A stretch of DNA of 10,969 nucleotides from Planctomicrobium sp. (GCA_029259835.1 JAJDEL010000229.1:1-10969), one strand, 5' to 3'; counted from the stretch's first letter, positions 1 to 6,709 are shown. Program-made: numbers and translations. Notes: generated by a model from the sequence alone, not told the origin.

Positions 1-1
1 G

Positions 2-205
2 GACCCGAGTTCCAATACTCAGATGGAGTATGGCGCAACAGTACATTTCACGATTGCCGTGACATTTTTGCTTGTCAATATCCTTGTCAACGTTGTGCAG
101 TACGGCGCCATCGTTCGGAATTCCGAGGTTGTTGATCTGGTGTATCAGGAAGTTCTGGCTGTGCGAAAAGAACGTGGGCTTGATGAGCCGAGTGAGATTT
201 CGTGA
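2..205 (+). CDS. C-terminal part of a small membrane protein, function unknown
   Basis: The frame is open from the left edge of the window to a TGA at 203-205, so this is probably the end of a longer gene. An internal ATG at 23 would give a 60-residue protein, but no ribosome binding site precedes it. The visible part has one strongly hydrophobic stretch (about residues 17-33 counted from the window edge, FTIAVTFLLVNILVNVV), followed by a charged, helical-looking tail with VYQEVLAVRKERG. That suggests a membrane span with a soluble C-terminal tail of about 35 residues. I do not recognise the family. It lies on the same strand as the RNase D gene, 173 bases upstream of it, in a gap where I see no clear promoter or terminator. 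It could also be a chance open frame, but the clean hydrophobic helix argues for a real gene. Confidence 0.5.
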   Translation, partial: DPSSNTQMEYGATVHFTIAVTFLLVNILVNVVQYGAIVRNSEVVDLVYQEVLAVRKERGLDEPSEIS

Positions 206-378
206 TTTCAGACTTGTGTTCACTCACTTCCAGTGTGCGGCAAAAGAGAGCGATTGTTTGGGACAAAGGTCAGGGTTTGCAGAAAAGGCAGAATCCAGTC
301 GATGAAATGTTGCCAGATGCTCCCTGCTTCTCTAACCTGCTGGAATGCACATCCTGACCTCTGTCCAGAACGGTTCAC

Positions 379-1557
379 GTGTCTTTAATTACTGATCAGT
401 CCGAGTTTGACCAGCTTTGCAAACGAATTTCTGAAGCTGGTGTTGTTGCATTTGATACTGAGTTTGCCTCGGAATCGTATTATCGCCCTCGACTGTGCCT
501 GCTGCAGTTTGGATTTGCGGACGAAATCGTCGGAGTTGACCCATTTCAGGTGTCCGATCTCTCGAAGTGGTGGGAGATCATGGCTGACGATGTCACGACT
601 GTGGTCGTACATGGAAGCCGAGAAGAAGTCCGTTTTTGCCAGTTCGCAATTCAGCGGCCTCCTCGAAAACTGGTCGACGTTCAAATCGCTGAAGGCTTGA
701 GATCGCGCGGGTTTCCGATTTCACATACAAACCTGGTCAGTCGTGTCCTCAATACGAATGTGACACATGGAAAACAAACCCGCACTGATTGGGAGCGTCG
801 GCCTTTATCGAACAGTCAAACTGAATACGCGCTCGAAGATGTTCTCCACCTGATTCAGATTTGGGAGACGCAGAAAAAATCTCTCAAAGAGATGAGCAGA
901 CTCACTTGGGCGGAAGCAGAATTCGAACGCTTCGTTCGCGATGTCTTTGCGGAAGAAGGACGCGAAGGTTGGCTGAGGCTCTCTGGTTACTCACGATTAA
1001 ATCGTCGAGACATGGCAACAGCGCGTATGTTGTTTCAATGGCGAGACGAAATCGCCTCCGGCAAAAACAAACCTCCTCGGCGAGTGCTGCGGGATGACCT
1101 GCTGATAGATGTTGCCAAACGTCAACCGAAATCTCTCAAAGAACTGAATATCGTCCGTGACATGAACCGTCGCGACTATCAGCAACATGCGGATGATATT
1201 CTGCGAGTTGTTAAAGAGGCAGTGAGTATTTCCAATGACGATTTGCCAGAAAAATCGAAACGCAAAAACTATCCATCACAAGATGAAGTGCTGGCTAGGA
1301 TCTTGGGATTGGCATTAGCAAATCGCTGTCAGGAACTGGGCATTTCCATGCCGCTGGTTGGAACTTCAGCTGACTTGAAAGAACTCGTTCGCTGGCATGC
1401 CTTCGACAATCAGCAAGGGGAACGCCCGAAACTTATGACAGGTTGGCGTAACGAAGTTTGCGGAAAGATATTGACGGATGTTCTGGATGGAAACATTTCG
1501 TTGCGAGTTATCGACCTGAATTCAGAAAACCCGTTGAGTTTCGATGTCGGGCGTTGA
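379..1557 (+). CDS. rnd: Ribonuclease D (DEDDy 3'-5' exoribonuclease with HRDC domains)
   Basis: Cytoplasmic 3'-5' exoribonuclease; the family trims 3' ends of tRNA precursors and other small structured RNAs. The product has 392 residues, close to the usual 370-390. The DEDD exonuclease fold covers about residues 5-165: motif I is FDTEFASE (D26, E28), motif II is VVHGSREEV, and motif III is YALEDV (Y150, D154), the tyrosine form typical of RNase D. RTDWERRPLS (135-144) is a strong family signature. An HRDC domain follows (about 205-285: LNRRDMATARMLFQWRDE), then a second HRDC-like C-terminal region (about 300-378: ELGISMPLVGTSADL, TGWRNEV). The start is GTG at 379; an in-frame TGA at 355 leaves little room for anything earlier, and the next Met falls after motif I. 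Oddity: the position expected to hold the second catalytic Asp appears to be Glu (E83). The last 36 bases overlap the convergent TadE-like gene. Confidence 0.93.
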   Translation: MSLITDQSEFDQLCKRISEAGVVAFDTEFASESYYRPRLCLLQFGFADEIVGVDPFQVSDLSKWWEIMADDVTTVVVHGSREEVRFCQFAIQRPPRKLVDVQIAEGLRSRGFPISHTNLVSRVLNTNVTHGKQTRTDWERRPLSNSQTEYALEDVLHLIQIWETQKKSLKEMSRLTWAEAEFERFVRDVFAEEGREGWLRLSGYSRLNRRDMATARMLFQWRDEIASGKNKPPRRVLRDDLLIDVAKRQPKSLKELNIVRDMNRRDYQQHADDILRVVKEAVSISNDDLPEKSKRKNYPSQDEVLARILGLALANRCQELGISMPLVGTSADLKELVRWHAFDNQQGERPKLMTGWRNEVCGKILTDVLDGNISLRVIDLNSENPLSFDVGR

Positions 1558-2052
1558 TTCTAACGAATCGAAATTTGAATCAAGTAACGTGGAAGTGGAT
1601 TGCAGTGATGAGAATCCCGCAGGCAATACCCCACTTTGTGTTGATTCACGTGTGAGCGTGCATTTTTTGACCATCGTCTTGTTTGCAACGTATTTCGGTG
1701 TGACCCACATATTATCTCCCAGTGGAACCGAAATTGTCACCGTCACTTCTGGTGTGCTGTTGTTAATTATTGATGGAGATATATTGACAGTTGCATTTTT
1801 CGTTCGGACGACTGCTAAAATTGAATCTGCTTTGGCCTTAGCTGCTGCGGCAGTACCCCCTGGAACGATGGCTTCTCGCGCGCCTTCATATGCTGCATTC
1901 TGAGCCGTGTTGCGAACCATGTTCACTCTTGAAAACTCAACTAGACCGAGCGTAAGAAGTGTTGCCACTGGCATCATCAGGGCAAACTCAACCGTCGCCG
2001 CTCCACGACGTTTCGGATGTTTTTTTCGAGTGAGTTTGAACTGATTGTACAT
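1522..2052 (-). CDS. TadE-like pseudopilin, copy B (with C-terminal extension)
   Basis: Membrane-anchored pseudopilin-like protein of the TadE family, which in Tad/Flp systems supplies minor pilins. The basic N-terminus RRGAATVEFAL contains a type IV prepilin-like site: cleavage would follow G17 and leave Glu at mature position 5 (E22), followed by a hydrophobic helix (about 23-41) and the typical NTAQNAAYEGARE stretch. It is a close duplicate of the gene at 3397-3828: by my hand alignment 109 of 127 residues from RRGA to TQSG are identical, including the late C131. It starts with ATG 18 bases after the stop of the upstream vWA gene, so the two are probably cotranscribed. Oddity: after TQSG, where copy A ends one residue later, this copy continues for 35 Ser/Thr-rich residues (VLPAGFSSLQSTSTLL onwards). 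The last 11 codons and stop lie antisense over the end of the RNase D gene. The extension probably arose by read-through at a duplication breakpoint. The TadE assignment is solid; the cellular role is inferred. Confidence 0.88.
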   Translation of the reverse strand: MYNQFKLTRKKHPKRRGAATVEFALMMPVATLLTLGLVEFSRVNMVRNTAQNAAYEGAREAIVPGGTAAAAKAKADSILAVVRTKNATVNISPSIINNSTPEVTVTISVPLGDNMWVTPKYVANKTMVKKCTLTRESTQSGVLPAGFSSLQSTSTLLDSNFDSLESTPDIETQRVF

Positions 2053-3311
2053 CTAGAAACTTTCAGAAAATCACTTTGTTAGTGCGACTGGAAGCGACCG
2101 TGCCAGTTCTTCGAAAACATCTTCAAGTTGAGTCGCATTGATAGCATGGAAATGGCGCCCACCAGTCAGTTCGGCTACATCGACCATCGTTGACTGATCG
2201 GCATTCTCAAGAAATGTGATCGTATGAATGACGATTCCCAAAGCTTGTGCGTCTTGTGCTGCTGAAAGTGGGGATCGACCTTCATTCCACCGACCGTCAG
2301 TCATCACGACCAGTATCTTTTGGGAATCAGGGCTGGCTTGATTCGCGATGACCGCGACTCCCTCATCAATTCCAGCCGATAAATTCGTTCCACCCAGCAT
2401 GTATTGGTTCCCTCGAGCAGTTACGGTGTCCATGATTGCTGAGTAATTTAATCCGAGATCAACATCACGGTTCACTGCAGGGAATGTCTGCCCCGTGAGG
2501 ATGCTCTCGGTCGTTGTTGCTCCCAAGTAGGAAGCCCATGTGACCAATGCAACATTTGGCTTTACGGAACGTTGATTCATGATTGCAAAGAATGATGTCA
2601 CTGCGCCTGAGAGTTGAGCCCAGCGACTGTCCGTTGAGTGTGGTGGCGTGAGCAAAGAATCTTTCCAGTCCAGTAAGCCATCGTTGTAGACATCGCTACC
2701 TGGAACTCCCGGAGGATAGACCCATTCGACGCCAGAATCATCAAATGCCATCGAGTGAGATCGATCGATCACAAGGACCAGTTCTTGCTTAAATTGCGAC
2801 GCGACAGACACAGATTGAGGCGTGAATGTTTCGCTACCTAGAATTGGAGCAAAGAACAGATTCACTGGACCGGAAGCGGTGCTGGTAGATTTTAATCCTG
2901 TGACACGGACAGCAGTGTAAGGTTGGTGGTCTAACTGAAAATTCCAAGTTCCATCCAATTGCTCGACAGCCTGACCGAATTCAAAATCACCATTCACTAA
3001 TTGAAGCGAAGCGCCAGCGACTTCGTTCTTCGAAGCAGCAAGAATACCTGCCGCGATGGCGTTTGATTTATTTCCGTTAGAAAGCGTGAGTTCACCAGCG
3101 GCGGCTTTCGCGGCAGAGTCCACGGCAGCCTTGAGTTCCGTTCGTGCCAACTGCATGAACGCAACATCGACACTATAAACGACCATCGCCAGAATGACAG
3201 TGAGCAACATCAGCACAAATACTAACATCGTCCCTTGAGGGGGCGTTGTCGTTGTTTCTTTGGCTAGGGTGTTGCTTTCCATAATGAGCGGGAGCTTCTG
3301 GGGTAGTTTTC
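1630..3311 (-). repeat. Tandem duplication unit, copy B (leader + vWA gene + TadE gene)
   Basis: This block matches 3403-5105 in order and orientation. The match begins in a leader segment (3296-3311), runs through the vWA gene and the 18-base spacer, and ends at the Gly codon of TQSG in the TadE gene (1630-1632), after which the two copies have unrelated sequence. Conservation is uneven: vWA residues 19-65 differ at one position of 47, while the first 18 residues and the middle of the protein are clearly diverged. Both copies keep intact reading frames and all metal-site residues. Confidence 0.85.
2071..3282 (-). CDS. TadG-like von Willebrand factor A protein, copy B
   Basis: Envelope-anchored vWA protein of 403 residues. 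Domains in order: a short variable cytoplasmic leader (1-18); one membrane helix (about 19-37, MLVFVLMLLTVILAMVVYS); a TadG-N-type amphipathic segment (about 38-65, FMQLARTELKAAVDSAAKAA) that pairs with TadE-like proteins in the Tad family; a linking region; then the vWA domain (about 167-385). The metal-ion-dependent adhesion site looks complete: D173, S175, S177 in DRSHS, T299 in GGTNLS, and D329 in MTDG. An EF-hand-like loop (197-208, DVYNDGLLDWKD) is inserted after the first vWA motif. The start is ATG; no clear Shine-Dalgarno sequence is seen. It is a tandem duplicate of the gene at 3848-5062 and sits directly upstream of its TadE partner (18-base gap). vWA domains usually bind proteins through a divalent metal; the ligand here is unknown. 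Export and surface exposure are inferred from the single N-terminal helix. Confidence 0.9.
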   Translation of the reverse strand: MESNTLAKETTTTPPQGTMLVFVLMLLTVILAMVVYSVDVAFMQLARTELKAAVDSAAKAAAGELTLSNGNKSNAIAAGILAASKNEVAGASLQLVNGDFEFGQAVEQLDGTWNFQLDHQPYTAVRVTGLKSTSTASGPVNLFFAPILGSETFTPQSVSVASQFKQELVLVIDRSHSMAFDDSGVEWVYPPGVPGSDVYNDGLLDWKDSLLTPPHSTDSRWAQLSGAVTSFFAIMNQRSVKPNVALVTWASYLGATTTESILTGQTFPAVNRDVDLGLNYSAIMDTVTARGNQYMLGGTNLSAGIDEGVAVIANQASPDSQKILVVMTDGRWNEGRSPLSAAQDAQALGIVIHTITFLENADQSTMVDVAELTGGRHFHAINATQLEDVFEELARSLPVALTK

Positions 3312-3396
3312 AAACAAGGACTGACTCAAACCAAACCGGTTGAGGAGGGCAATCTAAAATTACGCCCAGTCGCGCCTGACGACAAACATAAACTCA
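3283..3396 (-). other. Intergenic spacer between the two duplicated Tad-like pairs
   Basis: This 114-base spacer lies between the stop of TadE copy A and the start of vWA copy B. The part next to vWA copy B (3296-3311, minus strand GAAAACTACCCCAGAA) matches a block at the same place ahead of vWA copy A (5090-5105, GAAAACTGCCCAAGAA), so the duplication includes leader DNA. A weak imperfect hairpin is possible at 3325-3344 (arms CTCAAACC and GGTTGAG with one bulged base, loop of five), but no T-tract follows on either side, so I do not call it a terminator. I see no convincing promoter, so read-through from the upstream pair is plausible. Confidence 0.4.
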
Positions 3397-3828
3397 CTAA
3401 AATCCGCTTTGAGTTGACTCACGTGTGAGCGTGCATTTTTTGACCATCGTCGTGTTTGAAACGTACTTCGGTGTGATCCACATATTATCCCCCAGTGGAA
3501 CAGAAATCGTGACGGTAATTTCCGGTGTGCTGTTATTGATTGTTGATGGGGAGATGTTGACCGTTGCGTTCTTGGTGCGCACAATTGCAAGAATCTCATT
3601 CGCTTTGGCCTCAGCTGAAGAAGCAGTTCCTCCAGGTATGATTGCCTGGCGTGCGCCTTCGTATGCGGCATTCTGAGCTGTGTTGCGGATCATGTTGACT
3701 CGCGAGAACTCGACCAGACCGAGCGTGAGCATCATCGCCACCGGCAACATCAGTGCGAATTCAACCGTCACCGCTCCGCGACGATTTGCCTGCTTTTTTA
3801 AAGATGGCTGGGTTGTCTGTTTTCTCAT
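3397..3828 (-). CDS. TadE-like pseudopilin, copy A
   Basis: TadE-family pseudopilin-like protein of 143 residues, near the usual size for the family. The N-terminus has a basic stretch, then RRGAVTVEFAL, with a prepilin-like cleavage site after G18 and Glu at +5 (E23), a hydrophobic helix (about 24-42), then a polar domain rich in short beta-type stretches (TVNISPS, ITVTISVPLG) and a single late Cys (C132). It starts with ATG, 19 bases after the stop of the upstream vWA gene; the bases just after the upstream stop (TTTTCTG on the minus strand) are the same in both duplicated pairs. It ends with TAG immediately after TQSGF, whereas its duplicate at 1522-2052 runs on for 35 more residues. Processing by a TadV/PilD-type peptidase is expected from the motif, but no such enzyme is encoded in this window. 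Confidence 0.9.
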   Translation of the reverse strand: MRKQTTQPSLKKQANRRGAVTVEFALMLPVAMMLTLGLVEFSRVNMIRNTAQNAAYEGARQAIIPGGTASSAEAKANEILAIVRTKNATVNISPSTINNSTPEITVTISVPLGDNMWITPKYVSNTTMVKKCTLTRESTQSGF

Positions 3829-5105
3829 GGTTTTCGATTGCAGAAAATTACCGTGTTAATGCGACTGGAAGTGTGCGTGCCAGTTCATTGAATATTGCAT
3901 CGAGTTCAACGGCATTCGATGCATGGAAATGCCGACCGCCGGTTAATTCCGCAACATCGATCATCGTTGTTTGATCGGCTCGGTCAAGAAATGTGATTGT
4001 GTGAATGACAATGCCTTCGTCCACCGCATCTTGTGCTGCTTCGAGAGGGTCTCGACCAGTGTTCCAGAGACCGTCTGTCATGACGATCAATGTTTTTTTC
4101 GCATCAGGTCGTCCTTGAGTGGCAATGATCGCAACTCCTTCATCGATTCCGGCTGAGAGATTTGTTCCACCAAGCATGTACAGGTTTCCTCGTCCACGAA
4201 TACTGCTCATCAACGTGCCAAAATTAGATCCCAGGTCGATGTCGCGATTCATGGCAGGGTATGTCTGCCCACCTGTCAAAATACTCTCGGTCGTGTTTGT
4301 TCCCAGGTATGAGGCCCACGTGACCAATGCCAGATCGGGCTTCACGTTGCGTCGATTCACTTCAAGTAAAAAGGTGGCGACGGCTCGTGACAACTGAGCC
4401 CAGCGGCTGTTCCTGGGATGTGGTGGTGTGAGTAGAGCATCGATCCAATTCGTGGTGCCATCGCGGTTCACATCACGGTTTGGGACTCCAGTTGGATAAA
4501 CCCAGTCGACTCCGGAATCATCAAACGCCATGGAGTGGGATCGGTCGATAACGAGGACCAAGTCTTGCTTGAATTGCGACGCGACTGAAATCGATTGCGG
4601 GGTAAACGTTCCACTTCCAAAGATCGGGGCAAAGAAGAGGTTCACTGGCCCTGAATTTGTGCCTGAAGATTTCAGTCCTGTGACACGGACTGATGTGTAG
4701 GGGGTCGCATTCTCTAAAAAGTCCCAGGTTCCATCGTTTTGTTCGATGGCCTGACCAAACTCAAAATCTGAGTCGACTAGCTGCAGCGAAGCACCAGCAA
4801 CCTCGTTTCTCGAAGCGGCAAGAATCCCTGCGGCGATGGCCTGCGTTTTATCTCCATTCGTATTCGCGAGTTCACCGGCAGCTGCTTTTGCAGCAGAGTC
4901 CACGGCAGCCTTAAGTTCCGTTCGTGCCAGCTGCATGAACGCAACATCCACGCTGTAAACGACCATCGCGAGAATGACTGTCAGCAGCATGAGTACAAAA
5001 ATCAGCATCGCCCCAATGCGATGCGTCCTAATCGTATTCTTCTTTTGAGAGTAATTTCGCATGATCTTGGCCGCCTTGAGGCAGAGTGGTTCTTGGGCAG
5101 TTTTC
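3403..5105 (-). repeat. Tandem duplication unit, copy A (leader + vWA gene + TadE gene)
   Basis: Partner of the block at 1630-3311. The shared leader segment lies at 5090-5105 and the match ends at the Gly codon 3403-3405, just before the stop of the TadE gene. The end of the match lies at a gene boundary, which fits a duplication of a whole transcription segment. The extent is from hand alignment and the ends may be off by some tens of bases on the leader side. Confidence 0.85.
3848..5062 (-). CDS. TadG-like von Willebrand factor A protein, copy A
   Basis: Single-span vWA protein of 404 residues. A basic leader (1-18) precedes a membrane helix (about 19-37) and a TadG-N-type amphipathic segment to residue 65; the vWA domain covers about 167-385. 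Metal-site residues are D173, S175, S177 (DRSHS), T300 (GGTNLS) and D330 (MTDG). An EF-hand-like loop, DVNRDGTTNWID, occupies residues 197-208 (positions 4439-4474) and matches the D-x-N-x-D-G-x5-D pattern of calcium loops in dockerins. I chose the ATG at 5060-5062 rather than the TTG at 5108-5110 because it puts the helix, the first metal-site residues and the calcium loop at exactly the same residue numbers as in copy B, and because the TTG lies next to a leader block shared by both copies. The TTG start would add 16 residues. The TadE-like partner follows after 19 bases. The binding partner is unknown. Confidence 0.9.
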   Translation of the reverse strand: MRNYSQKKNTIRTHRIGAMLIFVLMLLTVILAMVVYSVDVAFMQLARTELKAAVDSAAKAAAGELANTNGDKTQAIAAGILAASRNEVAGASLQLVDSDFEFGQAIEQNDGTWDFLENATPYTSVRVTGLKSSGTNSGPVNLFFAPIFGSGTFTPQSISVASQFKQDLVLVIDRSHSMAFDDSGVDWVYPTGVPNRDVNRDGTTNWIDALLTPPHPRNSRWAQLSRAVATFLLEVNRRNVKPDLALVTWASYLGTNTTESILTGGQTYPAMNRDIDLGSNFGTLMSSIRGRGNLYMLGGTNLSAGIDEGVAIIATQGRPDAKKTLIVMTDGLWNTGRDPLEAAQDAVDEGIVIHTITFLDRADQTTMIDVAELTGGRHFHASNAVELDAIFNELARTLPVALTR

Positions 5106-5152
5106 TGCAATAGTCCCAGCGATAAATCGCATTATTACAAACGCCAATGATG

Positions 5153-5566
5153 TTAAAGTCGGTTCATCGTAAATTCACGGCTGTAGGTTGAGTTTTTGAA
5201 AAACCAGTTTGGCCCGATTGAGTTGGAATTCGAAGGTGCCACAATCGTCACCTTAATGGGAGTCCCCGCGATGGTATTTGCTGTGATCAAAGGGGAGACA
5301 TCAACACTGGCCCCTTGAATGTTGTATGTCGTAAGAATTTCATTAGCGCGCTGTTTCGCGGCGGCATCAGTTCCACCAACAGCCGAAGCAATCTGGGCCG
5401 ATTCATAGGATGCAATCGTCATCGCCTGACGAAGGTAGATCGCATTCGATGCTTCAATCGATCCAAAGACCAGAATCATCAGTAGTGGCAGGCAAAGCGC
5501 AAACTCGACGGCAGCCAGTCCTGACCGGCGTTTTTTGAACGTTTTGTGATGGCGTCTCTGTTTCAT
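5153..5566 (-). CDS. TadE-like pseudopilin, first gene of the cluster (divergent paralogue)
   Basis: TadE-family protein of 137 residues. A strongly basic N-terminus (MKQRRHHKTFKKRR) precedes SGLAAVEFALCLPLL: prepilin-like cleavage would follow G16, with Glu at mature +5 (E21), then a hydrophobic helix (about 22-40). A conserved-type stretch, MTIASYESAQIAS, and a polar C-terminal domain follow. It has the same overall plan as the other two TadE-like proteins here but is much more divergent and lacks their late Cys, so it is an older paralogue and not part of the recent duplication. The ATG at 5564-5566 gives a standard TadE N-terminus; a GTG at 5594-5596 would add ten residues. It leads the minus-strand cluster and is separated by 90 bases from the vWA gene downstream. 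The 190-base gap on its upstream side is the likely place for the cluster promoter, but I could not find a good -35/-10 pair there. Confidence 0.85.
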   Translation of the reverse strand: MKQRRHHKTFKKRRSGLAAVEFALCLPLLMILVFGSIEASNAIYLRQAMTIASYESAQIASAVGGTDAAAKQRANEILTTYNIQGASVDVSPLITANTIAGTPIKVTIVAPSNSNSIGPNWFFKNSTYSREFTMNRL

Positions 5567-5756
5567 GAGTGTCAAATCGATTTTGGGAAAAATCACTTCT
5601 TCAACACTAGGCCATGTTTTTCGCAGAGACTCTTTCGATTTACAAAAGCGATCCGATTTAAGAATCGAATCCGCGTTACGAATTCAACTTGATTTGGAAC
5701 TGAAGTTTTTGATGATCTGTTGCATTTCGGCAACGTTCTTCAAGCTTCAACCTTTT

Positions 5757-6596
5757 TCAGGTTTCATCCGGGCGAGAGCGATCTGCCCAGTGATCATTTG
5801 AATCGCAACCACTGACAATGACTCCCTTTTCATTCCACTTCATCCCTGCATAAACATCAGACGCGGCATAACGCAGCGTTAATCCACAGCGGCGGCGGTC
5901 ACTCTCGTTCGCTTCGGAACCATGCAGGAGGAGATCGGAATGCAGAGAAATTTCCCCTGCCGGAAGTTCGTCGTAGATCACGTCTCCGTATTGTTCTGGG
6001 TTTTCAACCGTTTGATTGAGAACATTGTGCTCCGCCGAATCACTGGGGTGGTAAGTCAGATGCCCGACGTGGTGGCTTCCAGAAATAAACTTCATGCACG
6101 CGTTTTCGATGTCTGCATCATCAACCGCCAGCCAGACGGTGACTGCCTTGGAGGGCGAAAGCGGCCAATAGCTGGCATCCTGATGCCAGGCGACCGCTTT
6201 TCCATCGTGTGGCATTTTGCAAAAGAAGTGTGATCCCCACCCGACGACGTTTTCTCCGAGAATGTCAGTCACACAAGCGACGATTTTCGGATGCTTCAAC
6301 AGATCGTACACGCGCCCGTATTTCAAATGTGCTGAACTGATTGAATAGCTGTCCCCCCCATCAGCGATCACCTTTTTCAGCAACTCATCGAAATACCCAC
6401 GTATTTGCGTGATTTCCGTATCGTTAAAAACCGGAATGGGGCGAACGTATCCCTCTCGGTTGAATTGCTCGACTTGTTCGACAGTGAGAACCTTTGGATT
6501 TGTGACATTGCTCGGATAAAAACTAAGGTCACGTTCCATTTGGTCTAATTCAGACTGATCTGGAATCATTTTAAAGGTCGACTTGGAATCAGCCAT
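5757..6596 (-). CDS. Phytanoyl-CoA dioxygenase (PhyH) family Fe(II)/2-oxoglutarate oxygenase
   Basis: Predicted cytoplasmic non-haem iron oxygenase of 279 residues, normal for the bacterial PhyH family, which hydroxylates small molecules using O2 and 2-oxoglutarate. The iron triad is visible: H138 and D140 in AWHQDASYW, and the distal H225 in LLHGSEAN. R236, eleven residues after the distal His, is placed to bind 2-oxoglutarate. VTVWLAVDDADIENACMKF and ISGSHHVGHL are typical of the core. Residues 38-75 (LTVEQVEQFNREGYV) match the usual family opening. The frame stays open upstream to 7112, but that part lies antisense inside the PSD1 gene and does not look like protein; the ATG at 6594-6596 is the sensible start (another Met at 6567-6569 is possible). 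It is divergent from the PSD1 gene with about 113 bases between starts. The substrate cannot be told from sequence; many PhyH proteins act on compounds other than phytanoyl-CoA. Confidence 0.9.
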   Translation of the reverse strand: MADSKSTFKMIPDQSELDQMERDLSFYPSNVTNPKVLTVEQVEQFNREGYVRPIPVFNDTEITQIRGYFDELLKKVIADGGDSYSISSAHLKYGRVYDLLKHPKIVACVTDILGENVVGWGSHFFCKMPHDGKAVAWHQDASYWPLSPSKAVTVWLAVDDADIENACMKFISGSHHVGHLTYHPSDSAEHNVLNQTVENPEQYGDVIYDELPAGEISLHSDLLLHGSEANESDRRRCGLTLRYAASDVYAGMKWNEKGVIVSGCDSNDHWADRSRPDET

Positions 6597-6657
6597 TGGT
6601 AATCTCGCGTTTAATAAGGACAGACATTTCCAGGTATGGTACTCTTTACTGGGTTCC

Positions 6658-6689
6658 GGGAGAATTGTCCCCGTCTTTCTTCGAGTCAA
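6658..6689 (-). promoter_or_regulatory. Possible promoter with overlapping palindrome upstream of the PhyH gene
   Basis: The divergent gap between the PhyH and PSD1 genes holds an almost perfect 14-base palindrome, GGGAGAATTGTCCC, at 6658-6671. On the minus strand a TTGACT (6684-6689) stands 17 bases from AATTCT (6661-6666). The -35 match is good (5 of 6) and the -10 match is poor (3 of 6). The palindrome covers the putative -10, as an operator would. This is only a pattern match. Confidence 0.22.
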
Positions 6690-6709
6690 CCGTGACGTCG
6701 TTCGCCATA

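Noticed and set aside
206..378. Gap between the first membrane protein and the RNase D gene
   Set aside because: Checked for small genes, hairpins and a -35/-10 pair; nothing stood out beyond short weak matches.
1647..1656. Inverted repeat TCACGTGTGA, also present near 3419-3428
   Set aside because: It occurs in both copies only because it encodes the same conserved residues of the duplicated TadE genes; nothing supports a regulatory role.
5063..5110. TTG start for vWA copy A
   Set aside because: The ATG at 5060-5062 aligns the helix and metal-site residue numbers exactly with copy B, and the TTG lies next to a leader block shared by both copies.
6596..6709. N-terminal extension of the PSD1 reading frame
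   Set aside because: It starts with TTG, would place 38 residues ahead of an obvious signal peptide, and occupies the divergent promoter region.
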